Source: Neopestalotiopsis rosae (Eukaryota > Ascomycota > Sordariomycetes > Amphisphaeriales > Sporocadaceae). Taken from it: a stretch of 64,000 bases of DNA. Shown in pieces: positions 10,072-21,201 of this stretch; position 1 is the first letter of the stretch; every line of letters starts with the position of its first letter. A program made the position numbers and the translations under genes. Under the pieces are notes generated by a model. The model had not been told where the DNA came from. It saw only the letters and a program-made list of their open reading frames with translations, and did no database searches. Where the stretch lies: positions 4,774,001 through 4,838,000 of the forward strand of contig JALGAS010000004.1 in NCBI GenBank assembly GCA_023078685.1, given 5' to 3'.

Positions 10072-12166
10072 TTAAACTAGCTTTAGAGATCGTGATGATG
10101 GGGGTTTCTGGTAAAATAGCCAGATCAGAAGGTTTGAGGCAAGCTCCTCGTCGAATGGTATTTCGTTGAGTGACAAAACACGCTCGTCCAGTATCTCGCC
10201 ATCAGGTCCTATTAGGTCACTAGCGATAGCCCGAGAGATTCCTGGATCTTTCAAAGGATCGTAGTCAGTAGAATAATTGATCTCCAAAGCACCAACTCGA
10301 TGGTAGGCCGATACTCCACGTGTTTTTGCAATTATGATCCCGTACACACTCGCGTTGCCCTGAAACAAGGGGAGAACCAGCAAACGACCACGTTTTCCTA
10401 ATTCGTAGACCTCACCGCTCGGGAGATCAAAAGCGAGAAAATGTTCTGACAAATTTGCAACGAGTAAGAACTTCGCGCGATATATGCTGAACCCAACAAG
10501 AGTTTGATCATCACTCCAGTGAAGTCTGATCGGCAAGCAGAATCCTCTAACACCAACCGTTCCGCTTGACTTTAATGTGCCGCCTTCGTAGAAATTATCC
10601 CCGTGCATGGTCTCGACAGCGGCAAGTTGTATGACGGTAGTCTGGGGCGTGAAGACTGGAAAAGAAACTTCCTCATCAACAGAAACCCATGACCAGCTAG
10701 GTGCGCAAGAGGACGTATTTTCCAGCGGCGTCTGCGTAGGAACCTGGTAGCTTCGCGACCACGCGAGATCGTAGAGGAGGGTACTCTCCCACATTCCAGC
10801 CAAATACATGCCATGAACTGGTGTTTGTATGGAGTTTACGACCCCCTTCAATGCAATAAGCTTGTCAGACTTTTTGGTGAGGTTGGTTTCCGAATATTTC
10901 TGCACTAGGCCATGCCAAAACTCTCGAAAGTTGTGCTCGCTGATTTTCTTCCCACGTTTGTCAGAAGCTTTCATGCCGCTGATTGGTGCAAGCAATGGTG
11001 GTTCTGATTTGAACATTTCGAGTGAGCACAATTCTTGACATTCCCATGCCAATTGCTGAGATCCAAAATGTAGGATACGGCGGCTGAGAAAACGCTCCTG
11101 AAAGACCCAGCCTCGGGTATTGAGAGGAGCAGCCTCGATCTCATCGTTCCAGATATCATCGTCAAAGACGTAGAAACGTTCTGTCGTATCATCGAAGTCA
11201 AGCTCGATAAGCGTAGGGAGCAATGTGTCCCACCCGGACTGCTGGAAGAGCGATTCGGTTCCGTCTTCAGACAGGGTCGCAGATATGTTAAGATATGAGT
11301 TGGAGTAAACCAGATCCATAACCACAGATTCCGCTTTCCAGTCGTCGAGGTCGTCCTGCTTGATGCACAGGGCGTCAATCCACATATATCTAATCTCAAG
11401 CCTGCGTGCTATATGCACAGCCTCACGGAAGACCCTTGGATGATTCGTGACATCAATGTGGCTCTGAAAAGCTATCTCGGACTTAGTCTCAAGTCTTTGG
11501 TAGTCGTGGCTTCCCCATCGGTGGCTCAGGGTCATATACGGTCCCTCCAAGTGACGTTCTTTGGTCAGAATCAACTTCACTTCGTCATCACATAACCCTA
11601 TATCGAGGAGCCGGCTGGGATACCAAGACTGAGGCGTTTGGCATTTCTTCTTGCAATGGTTGTGATGGTTGTTGCAAGTGGTGACCCATGAGTGAATAAG
11701 GTCGAAGTCGCAATCAGAAGACATCGGCCGTGTCCATGGTGGCGAGGGATAAGCTGCGTAGCAAGTCAATTCACCTCGTCGAGTCTTAGTGAAGGTATAA
11801 GAACACACTCTGGTAGTGAACAAATGCCAGATCGACTGAAAAGGAGGGCTCGTTAGGTGTGGGATTGGTCCGACATATTTCGAGCCTACTGGGTAGGAGA
11901 ACCTCTTTCCGACGCGTCCCTGGGACGCAAATCTGCCCTACGAGGCTAATTTGTACCGGTAGATTGGATGTCCTCCAGCGACGCAGAGAATCTTCCTGTG
12001 ACTCTCCTTCAAGCCAACGTGCAAACTTGGCACATATGAAACAGGCATTTTCGAGGTTCAATTGATTCGCATTCAATTCAACTTGAAGATTTCGGGGCCC
12101 TGAAGACAAGTGATCCTGCGGCCTCAGTTGCCTGATGTGCTGAGTGCAACATGAGCAAAGACCCAT
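10072..12166 (-). CDS. Heterokaryon incompatibility (HET) domain protein
   Basis: Predicted mediator of non-self recognition and programmed cell death. The best model has exon 1 at 12166-11942 and exon 2 at 11835-10072, about 662 residues. HET motifs are seen in order: YMTLSHRWG, then REAVHIARRLEIRYMWIDAL with CIKQDDLDDW, and later TRGWVFQERFLSRR. The region before the HET domain has the Cys/His-rich start usual in this family (MGLCSCCTQH). The join is the weak point. The two frames overlap around 11786-11823 in different phases; the only phase-consistent splice I found uses a GTAGGG donor at 11941 with the good acceptor CTCCTTTTCAG before 11835. A better donor (GTAGGC) leads to a stop, so a frameshift is possible. 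It lies head to head with a second HET gene. Confidence 0.85.
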
Positions 12167-13038
12167 ATCGTGTAGTTGTTCACAGTACAACACTCAGCTA
12201 GCAAGCATCTAAAGCGACGGTTCTGCAGACAATTGCTTAAACAGACGTTGTGGCAGATGCAGGCGGGATAAAGTAGGTAGGTACCTACCTAGGTATGCAA
12301 CTCAACCCCTGTGCTGCCGGGTTCGCTGGTTGGGTACCCAACTGTAGCCTGGCCCCGGCATGGCACAGCCATACCCACGCCTGTTTTTACACATCTGTTG
12401 TATCAACCCACCTCCAAATGAAAACAACAAGGGGAAACAAGGAAAGATTATCGACAGCCATATGCCTTGCACGATTTCATGCTGGTAGAAGCATTCTTAT
12501 GCAATATATCTGAAAACAACATGCATTTGTATGCTGGCTCAATCATGGCGTTCCCAGTTTCTGCTATTCCTACTTGCTAAGGGATTCTTGACGGGAACGC
12601 GGAGAGTCCACTTTCCATGCAGCTGCATGGGCTGTGGAGACGAAACGATAAGCAATTTACTTGACGATCGCGCAGTGCAGGCTTGATGGCTCATTTTCTA
12701 TAACAATGTCAAAGGCATTGTATTTGTTTACATGATGGTCTCTTTCATTCATTTTTTTCATTTTCTCTGGCGATTTTATGGATACATGCTCAAGTTTATC
12801 GCGCAGGTGGTAGGAGGTAGCTTCGTTTTGCTGAGACGAGTCCAATGGTGCCTCCTAATGGGGGCGCTTCCAGCATATCGGTGGGGTTTTCAGGGTAGAC
12901 CTCTCTAGCGACGAGTGATTGCTGCCTAAACCATGCAAATCAAGTATGATGCATATGTCGTGCAATTGTGTTCAATGAATTTCATCTCATCAGATTCTTC
13001 TGTGCCAGTCATTATTGCCATTAAGTGAACTTATTGGA
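12167..13038. promoter_or_regulatory. Shared upstream region of two divergent HET genes
   Basis: About 870 bases between opposed starts. It contains an 18-base perfect palindrome at 12274-12291 (TAGGTAGGTACCTACCTA), a GTACC/TAGG pattern common in fungal intergenic DNA. I see no convincing gene. Confidence 0.35.
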
Positions 13039-15118
13039 ATGGCGCCTTGTCAAACATGCGAAAGTATCGACTTGGCTGATGTCTCAAAGAGATCTATCAA
13101 TGAGTCTTTCATTTTCGAGGAGACATACCCTTTGAATCACAACCTCTTCATTTGCCACACTCCAAGCCATGAAATTCTGCACCCCGTCGATGGCTTGGTT
13201 TTGTATCACGAAAGTCTCGATTCACTGCGGGTCAGCGCCGCGTCTTGCGAGTTATGTCATCTTGTCCAGGACCAGGTGGACGAGTATATCCGAAACAGCG
13301 AAGTCGCAGTCAATCTGGGCTTTAAATATGCGAATACTTTCGAACTATGGATTTGCGGTACAAGCTTGTCTGGCATCTTCCAAGTTCTTGGGTACAACAA
13401 AGCGGATGCTGAAAATAATTTCAACAAAAGCGCATCGTACGCCTTTCTAGCAAGTTTTGGTACCTGCGTTGATGATTGTAGGCAACCTCGGGAGAACACA
13501 TCCTCATACATGCTTGCTAATGAGCTAAATAGCAAGCATACTTGCCAGTATGACACAGGGGAGAAAGGTGTCATCATCACCACGGTCACCTGCACTTCTT
13601 CATAAAATCAAAGAACGGATGATTGCAACGACAGCTATTCCGTCGAGCTTTCCCTACACGCCTAGCAGACTTCTACATATTGTCGATAGTGGTGCTAGTG
13701 TTCAGCTAGTTTGTCCAAGTGCAATTCCTTACGCATGCCTCAGCCACTGTTGGGGACTGACTCAACCCTTGATGTTGAACTCTCATACGTCTAAGAAGCT
13801 AAGGGTGGGTATCAGTACAATCGAACTAGCACGCAATTTTCAAGATGCAATCTGGTTCAGTCATCAGATGGGATTATTCTACATATGGATTGACAGTCTT
13901 TGTATTATGCAAGACGATCTGCAAGACTGGGCTCATGAATCATCACAGATGGACAAAATCTACTACAACGCCGCTATTGTTATTGCCGCCAGCCAAGCAA
14001 AGGACAGTTCTGAGGGATTCCTCGACAAACGGACGCAAAGGAGTTATACGCCTACCAACATGACTTTTGGTGGCATATATGGCGAAGTAACCATATACCC
14101 GGTCCCACTCAGGTTGGCGGGTGATCCGACGCGCCTAGCCGAGATGGAAAATGAGCCTCTAACAACGCGTGGCTGGGCCTTGCAAGAGCGCTACATGGCC
14201 CAGCGAACTGTCCACTTCACTCAAGATCAGGTGCTTTTAGAAAGTGAAGGTGAAGTTCTGGCAGAGGATAGTGGCTTTGCGGTCCATCTGCCCAGTCGGT
14301 CTCCTTTCGCGCTTCGCTCCAGAACTGGAAAGGATATTGCATGGACTCAGGTAGTTGAGCGGTATTCTAAACGAAAGCTGACACGAGCCCAGGACAAGTT
14401 GCCGGCACTTGCAGGTCTGGCAGCATACTTTTCTTCCATATACGAGGATAGGACTTCAAACCAGGATAACCGATACCTAGCTGGGCTTTGGTCGTTGGAC
14501 TTGGTCAAACATCTGTGTTGGCAAGTTCCTTACAAGCAGTCTCCTCAAGCACGCCCCGGGGAGTATCGAGCCCCAACTTGGTCTTGGGCATCAATTGATG
14601 GACACATTACTTTTCGAAAAGAATTTATCGAGAGTCTCATCATAGTCCGAGATGCACAAGTCGAGTTGGAAAGGCTCGATAATATCTTTGGACAGGTCAC
14701 TGGTGGCCGGATCTTTTTTTGTGCGATTTTGCTCAAGCCACATGCCATCTCTGCAAATGGTCATTATTTCCTACTATCTGACAAAGGTATGACTTTTTGG
14801 GTCGATACACATTGGGACACGGAAGAACGCCTTACAAAGGAAGAAATGCAACACGCAATCATAGAGGAGAGATTTGTGGTAGTTCCGGTCGCTTGGCAAA
14901 AGACGCCAAAGCCTCTAGAGTTTGCTGGCCCCTTATGTTTGATACTTACCCCAGTGAGGCAAGGGGTACACTCTATTGAAGGTATTCTTACCTACAAGAG
15001 AGTGGGTTCGGGAATCGCTCGTCCTGATAAGCAGAGCGTTGATCTTCTGGAAGTGATCATTCCGACATGGACGGACGCTTTTGTAAACGGCGATCTTGTG
15101 GACATCGCCGTAGTCTAA
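13039..15118 (+). CDS. Heterokaryon incompatibility (HET) domain protein
   Basis: Second HET-domain protein. The start is the ATG of MAPCQTCESIDLAD. The best model joins exon 13039-13567 to exon 13635-15118, giving about 670 residues in frame; the donor GGTGTC is weak and the acceptor GACAG acceptable. The pre-domain part has the frequent Cys/His pattern (SCELCHLVQDQ and a later CxxH stretch), followed by PSRLLHIV. The HET domain has YACLSHCWG, then WFSHQMGLFYIWIDSLCIMQ with DDLQDW, SQMDKIYYNAAIVIAASQA and TTRGWALQERYMAQR. The C-terminal half has the common RAPTWSWASIDG stretch. Domain order resembles the opposed HET gene, but the proteins are not close copies by eye. Membership of the family is firm; the allelic or partner specificity is unknown. 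Confidence 0.88.
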
Positions 15119-16378
15119 ATACCTCAGATGCCATGTCATCAAGGCGATGTTTCGAAGTTAATGGTCACACTCATAGGCCGGCTTTCCTTTCTCCGTTGCT
15201 AAATGGAAAAACACGTCTCATTCGCGACTCTGGACTCGATTGGACACTAAATATGATCATTCTAAATATCATATCAGAGTTATCGTCACAGAGAGCTCTT
15301 TGGTACGTCAGTAAGGGTAAGGCTGTGAGGAACAGGGGGTCAATGCACCGCGACTCGTGTTGCACACTTGGCACACGATACTGTTCAGAGTCGTCCAATG
15401 AGCAGGCATACCACGGCATCTTGACCAATTTCTAATTTCTGATATACCATATAGACATCAAGCGTTTCCCCATTTTCGATGGATGGAAACACGAAATGTA
15501 GGACAGCCCTGTGCAGCTACAGAATGCAAGGCGCCTGCACGGAGATAACACAAATCATATGCGATACATCCAAGAAGCATTAAAGTAAAGGTCATCTGTC
15601 AGCTCTGGATCTTAAGAAGCTGAGAAGATCAGGACGAATCATGGCTGTTGGCTACCAGCGACGGTTCCAATCAATTGTAGATGGCGTTCTACGGCACAAC
15701 AAACGTGATACTCATCATGATGAAGCAGTCATGGCCGCAATGTGTTGCCAGTCTGAGGTTTTAATTCAATTTGGGGGGTTTCCTATCCTGGGCATATTCC
15801 CCCTCACTCGGCAGACTTGACCAACGCTAGGAGATGACGAGTCATCGCTTCAGTACCTGACAGCCTGATGCGTCGGGGTCACGCTGACGCGCAACCTGGC
15901 AATTGCGACGTGGGTGGTGCCATTTTGAGGTCGGCACTTGTTGGATCATCACAGATAAACCTTAGACTTACATATCGAGCCGCCTGCCTGAACCCTTTGG
16001 CCTACTTGAGAGGTCTTGGAGCGTGTGACTTTGTCTTGGTGGTAATTATGCATCCTACCCAGGTCGATTTCATTGGTTGAGTATTGTTCAAATTGAAATT
16101 GAATCAACACACATCAGACGCGACTTTCCAATAACATGCGAGGCTGCGCTGCTGTGACGTATTTATCGATTTAAGGGCTGAATTCCATGCATAATGTGAC
16201 GATCCTGCTGTGGATGTCGAGCGAGTTGGATTGCATTATATAGCATGTTGAGATGCAGCTTTATGATCGGTAAGGAAGTGATTGAAGAAGATGAACTTTT
16301 GTTACTACCCTTCACGAAACCTGGAAATCCTCTAACCTGTGCACTCTCTTCGGTCATTGGCCCTTTCGATCAAACAGA
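15119..16378. other. Gene-free stretch, 1.26 kb
   Basis: Only short frames with no recognisable domain and no splice-linked coding pattern. No repeat was recognised by eye. Confidence 0.4.
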
Positions 16379-17969
16379 ATGTCAAACACAAGCGGGCCAT
16401 ATGTTTGGTCTATATGGGGGTATCCTCCGCTTCAAAACCTGACTATTTCCAATAACTCCTGCAACGTCATGGCAGGCTGGGTAGTCGAAATTATAAGCAC
16501 AGAGCAGGATGATGGCGGCGATATGTCAAAAATACTCAATTTTCTCGACGCTATGGTTCCAAGCCATTGGCACCCCCAGACAGACAACTTATCATATCAC
16601 GAAAGATTGATGACCTGGTATTATGGTTTGTGGCTCAACGATTCATATTACGAGCACAATCAGCAATTGTTTGAGGACACGCTTGAGGATATTAGCAACA
16701 TAGCGACACATTGTCAAGATGATGGTCATCCAAGAATATGCGACACTCCAGGTGCAAGGCGATCCTGATGTCTTGGTGTAGGCATAAGTCAAGTGGTATC
16801 TCAATGACCATTAAGAGCTAATCCTTGACTTGCGACACGTCAATAGCTAACGCACTTTGGTAGATGGTCGCCACATACTTTCTTGGTATGCAGCACACTT
16901 ATCTTTCCTCTTTTCTCGATTGTCCTTTTCCTCTCGGATGCTTACTAATGGACGATAGCTGCTGGTCTTTCAACCTTGTATTTCGTCGTTCTATTGATTG
17001 GTGGCCTTCCGCCCCCTCGTGGCGGAGCGTCTATCGCACAAAGATTGAGAATGGACAAATTCATGAGAGCCTTTGAAGTCTCTGGATGGATTCCTAGGTG
17101 CCGCACTGATCTTCGCCTCTGAAATGCTTGGCGCTACTGTTACCAGATTTTATCATCTTTGGTATTCCTCAGACGCAGAAGATCTCATGGTATACCCAGC
17201 AATGGGGTCTGTCGTTGCTTCTGTATTGTCATTCTTTGTTTGCTTGATGCTCCAGACGGTTTCATCGACGTTCGTTACAACGGTCACAATCGAGAGAGCC
17301 GCCACCGCTCGAACAGCTTCCATGACTCAGACAACAGCGGAACATACACAGTGGCGACTACTCGGAATGTTTCTGTGGACATTTGTCCTCATTTTTTGCC
17401 TAATACTTGATTTCAAGTGCGTCCCTCGCCTTCATGACCTCCTGAACTCAGAGATTCCAGCTTCTAGGCTACTCACCTTTTCCGAGGTGGATCTCAACCC
17501 AGTCGATCTGTGGCGCTCCTATTATGATAACGTAGGGCCTGGCGGGTTCTCTCAGAAAATTAATCAGGGCCGGACTTGGCATACAAGCTGTCAACGTGAT
17601 ATAGTACATTAAGACGCTTCTTATAATAGCATTCCCTCTCCACTCATATCAACGGCAATCATCGAAGTCGGTAAAACACATGATCAAATACTTCGAATCT
17701 TCCAAGACATGGACGATAGTCACGTTGACGTTGAGAAGGCTCATGGGAACCCTATGCCTGGCGATGATGTGGGTCTTGATCTATTTCTTGATGGATGTAG
17801 GACAAGTTTTCGAAACGCAGCATCAGACTCCGACGATGACTCTGAGTGGGGTTTTGGTCAGGTCCTCGCCATGGCTCAATGGGCTCCAACTGTTTTCACA
17901 TTGATTCACGCTTTTTGGGCATACATGTTCCGTACTGACCAGAATACAGAATATTGGAACCGATGGTAA
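16379..17969 (+). CDS. Multi-exon membrane protein, unidentified, gene model uncertain
   Basis: I do not recognise the family. The N-terminal exon (16379 to about 16751) is soluble-looking and acidic, with AGWVVEIISTEQDDGGDMSK and N-glycosylation-type sites. Splicing from 16752 to the acceptor at 16958, which has a TACTAAT branch site just upstream, continues in frame into a hydrophobic stretch (GLSTLYFVVLLIGGLPPP). Further membrane segments follow: GAALIFASEMLGATVTR, VASVLSFFVCLMLQ and LLGMFLWTFVLIFCLIL. The last exon ends with EWGFGQVLAMAQWAPTVF and a short tail stopping at 17969, a C-terminus of a kind common in fungal polytopic membrane proteins. Near 17085-17095 the frame shifts by one base with no good intron, and the joins around 17600-17660 are unclear. 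It may be a damaged gene. It sits between HET and DUF6594-like genes. Confidence 0.5.
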
Positions 17970-18245
17970 AGAGAAATATACTCAAGTCCCTACGAACCAA
18001 TAGCCAGCGGATTGAGATAAACTGATCTTGGTAAATATTCAAGGAAGAGCAGCACACTTTGTAAGTTTTCGCAATTGAGGACCAGAGGAGAGATTACCTT
18101 CAAGACATGGATATTGCCTCGCGCAGCCTAGTGCCAGCATATCTGGAGCCGATTGTAATGTAATAGTGTTGAATGCGGGTTGAATGAGTGTGCTGTGGAA
18201 TTGATTAGTGTCATACTGAGTCATTCTCCTTCAGAAATTTGAGGT

Positions 18246-18956
18246 TCAGTCTAATTCTTGCATCATGACTCCAATAAACACCATCAAAACAGCCGCGTAC
18301 GCCAGTGTTGCTGTGAAAACAGCCTCGGGAGTCGACATTGACCAAGTCATTAACAGCCCAAAGGCTGTCACCAAACCAGTCGTCAGACTCAGTTGGAAGA
18401 TCACCTCTCGTTTGAGCACCAGTGCCCACATCGGCCCAACGAGGAACACGCTGCCAATGGCTGCCCTGCCGATGCGTGACCTTAAAGTCTTCTGTAGCTT
18501 GACTCTTCGCACACCCCCGATCGGTCGTGCACCCTTTCCTTCGCGCTTCTTTTCCTTCTCTGTGTCAAATCGTAACGAAATTGCCACTTTGATCATCATT
18601 GCCTGCAATTGTCGCAAATACAGCCTTTGCATGTTAGTGAAGCTTATGCGATAGCCGTAATCATCATCAGCTAGCGCATGTTTGCGTGATGGCTCTGCGT
18701 TGTCGTCTTCAATGGAATGGCTCCCTTGGTCGGACTACGAATTGTCCTGATCGTGAGGCTCTATTGAGCGATTGTCATCCTGCCCCAGCTGACTTGGTTC
18801 CAACCACCATACCCAACTGTATATGTCGTAGATTTGACGCGGAACATAAGCCAGGCGTTCATTGACCAATCCTATGAGAATTTTACGATGCATAGCTAGA
18901 GCATCATCCCAAGACTCAGTATCTTAGTTGTCGGCGGCTTGTTCAGATTGCGCCAT
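18246..18956 (-). pseudogene. DUF6594-like membrane protein with two in-frame stops
   Basis: One frame of 237 codons runs from an ATG at 18956 to the stop at 18246-18248, but TAA at 18924-18926 and TAG at 18735-18737 interrupt it. The downstream sequence resembles the fungal DUF6594 family: an early helix (SWDDALAMHRKILIGLVNER), a variable acidic linker, a basic stretch, then three hydrophobic segments including AAIGSVFLVGPMWALVL and EAVFTATLAYAAVLMVFIGV. The family is about 250-350 residues and its function is unknown. Both stops differ by one C-to-T change from Gln codons (CAA, CAG), so each could arise by CpA to TpA mutation. No intron that removes them was found. Translation from internal Met codons of the C-terminal membrane part remains possible. 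Confidence 0.6.
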
Positions 18957-19678
18957 CGAAATATTGTTGGCTTCCATATTCAATTGCTACCCAGCCCATG
19001 CTACTGATGTGTTGCAAAGGATTATAATGGAATGCTGGAATGATTCGAGAAGCGATCACGTGAAACTCAGCTCTTCTTAGTTCACTTTGATCCCATGCAC
19101 TTTCGATATGGCTTGTGTATTGCTGACTGACTATTCGCAGCCTCGTCTTGCTGTTTTCTTGGAATCTGTCCTCTCCAGCCGGGCAACACTCCGTGGCCGG
19201 GAATAAGTACACCCACACCGAAGTGTAAGCCAATCGCGTATGACGACTGTCTAGACAATTAGGCAGATACCCCAAAGTCCTCAGCACTCACTCACTGTTC
19301 CCCGCAGTGATCCGAAACGAAAGCTTACTGAAGATGCTGCGTCTTCACCATTGATCCCTGCCTTGAGACCAAGGGTGTCCTCTCCAACCTGCTGGGAGAC
19401 TGGACAGCCGATGCAATGTGTATTCCGCGCTGATAACTAGAGACTTATCGCGACTCAATGGATCAGGCTTTTAAGCACGTGACGCTTGCCCGAACAAAGC
19501 AACCGAATTAGACGACTTGCATTAGTGCTCGCCCGTTAGACCTGAGACTGCCTCGCATGCAAGGCCTTTGCGGCAAGGCGATGGGTACCTCGTTCGTACG
19601 GCCTTATTCTTTTAAGCACAATTACGAGCTATCTCAAGCTGCAGCTGGATACATAAAAGAACACCCATTCACCTAAAT
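18957..19678. other. Intergenic region
   Basis: A 115-codon minus-strand frame (18943-19287) overlaps the start of the DUF6594-like gene in another phase. It has no recognisable domain; it might hold a lost N-terminal exon. Otherwise nothing seen. Confidence 0.3.
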
Positions 19679-19770
19679 TTTCCATATCGCAAGCCACTCT
19701 TGATACCTTTTAACAATTCCTCAATTTCCATATTACAAGTCGCTCTTGATACCTTTTAGCAATTCCTCAA
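19679..19770. repeat. 46-bp tandem duplication
   Basis: Two adjacent 46-base copies (19679-19724 and 19725-19770), each ending CAATTCCTCAA, lie just before the first ATG of the zinc-finger gene (19773). They differ at five positions and all five are transitions. It may be part of the 5' UTR or core promoter. Confidence 0.85.
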
Positions 19771-19865
19771 CGATGGACACACAAGGACAAACCATGGCAG
19801 CATGGTCTTGGCCAGAAGATCTCCTTGGTGAGATTATATGCAAATCAGCATCGGTGGATAGTAAG

Positions 19866-19995
19866 CGCAGTCAATCGTGCGATTCAGGTTGAATCACAGT
19901 CGCTGCTACTATCTCTGCCTACGCCGTTGCTTGTGAATGTCTAGGCGGAGATAGTGGCAGCGATTGTGGTTCAACCAGCGTCACGATTGACTGCG
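19866..19995. repeat. Foldback (inverted) repeat, about 55-bp arms
   Basis: Arms at 19866-19921 and 19942-19995 are reverse complements, apart from a short mismatched patch near the outer third and several T/C or G/A differences; the loop is 20 bases. It sits inside the 5' part of the zinc-finger locus, and a candidate 3' splice site (CTAG at 19941-19944) falls at the loop edge. Confidence 0.85.
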
Positions 19996-19999
19996 ACAT

Positions 20000-20749
20000 A
20001 TGTACGGACTCCCCCCCTTGACCCAACCTCAGGTAGAGGCTAATGATGCTGCAGGATCTTGGCCTATTGCGGATGGAGTTTTTGAGCTGGATTTTGGCCA
20101 GCAAGATATGGAGGTGGTCTTCCCGCCGCCCCTCATTGAGGAAGTCTCAGCTACGCACGAGATGGCTCACACAACCCAGCCGAACCAGACAAATATGCCA
20201 GCTGACCTGGAATATGAGATATTTGCTCCGCAGCCGAGCACCAGGTATTGCTTCCTTGTCATCTTCAGCTGACACCTGACTGAGCATTATAGCTGGCCTG
20301 AATTCTGTAAATTTGAGAGCCTTGATTGCCACGTTTTCAAGGACATTCGTCGATTTCCTTGTAGTCAGTGTAAAGGAGCATTCCGATCTCGAAAGGATCT
20401 GAATCGCCACGTGTCCAGTATTCATGAGAAGACCATACAATTCTTCTGTGAGGAAGCTGGTTGCCGCCGAGTTCATAAAGGATTTGCGAGGAAAGACCAT
20501 TTGTTGGCGCATCATCGCAGGATGCATACCTATCCATTGGATCATGGGACATCGGTGAGACCAGCCAAAAGCTGTGTCACGGGGGCCTGTACTGCTGGGA
20601 AGGACAACGCAAACTTTGATATGCTTCGGACTCATACGCAAGACGCTCTGGTGAAAATGGTTCTCCTGGAGCAAGAAAGGAGGAAAGAGATCGAGGCTGA
20701 GTTAAACCAACTCAAGGGCAGATTGAAACAGAGTCAAGCCAAAATATGA
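20000..20749 (+). CDS. C2H2 zinc-finger protein, 5' end uncertain
   Basis: Probable nucleic-acid-binding regulator. Exons are 20000-20244 and 20293-20749, 233 residues from the ATG of MYGLPPLTQPQ. Two zinc fingers lie after the intron: CSQCKGAFRSRKDLNRHVSS followed by IH, and CEEAGCRRVHKGF with HLLAHHRRMH. The C-terminus is a charged heptad-like helix (VKMVLLEQERRKEIEAEL), a possible dimerisation segment. A longer model would start at 19773 (MDTQGQTMAAWSWPEDLLG), splice 19828-19944 and enter this frame, but it is one base out of phase at a run of seven C at 20011-20017. So either the start is 20000, or the tract has lost a base. In-frame stops block any other upstream extension. Confidence 0.75.
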
Positions 20750-21201
20750 ATCCGCCAGGATTCTCTTTTTGTGTCAGAATGTTAGATCTCAGGACTTCAT
20801 CTTGATATCTTAGGCTAAAACAGGGAATACACTGCAGAGCTCAAGGAAGATCCAAATTAGTCTTCAATAACTTTCCACATACATCTGCCGAAACTCCTCA
20901 TTGATCACCAGACCGAGTACTAATCCAGTGATCATCATATTATCTAGAGCAGAGAAAACTAGGTGCCAAATTCTTCAATACCCATGGCCGTGCGAAGATA
21001 CAAGTTTCGGACCCTGCCCTTACATACAACAGCAGCCAGTCAGTATTTTCTGATGATGTCACGTCTAGTGGCCGGATGAAAGCAATGGATTGGAAATTGA
21101 AATGCATTCGTATGTACAGATTGTGCAAAATGCACTTTTTCATTTATATGTACGTCTAAAAAGAAGATCAAGTATACAAGTAATCATACAAGACATGTCG
21201 C
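20750..21201. other. Convergent spacer
   Basis: AT-rich 3' flanks of the zinc-finger and polygalacturonase genes. No gene seen. Confidence 0.4.

Noticed and set aside
19919..20104. Minus-strand frame of 61 codons over the foldback repeat
   Set aside because: Arises from the inverted repeat itself; no start context or domain.
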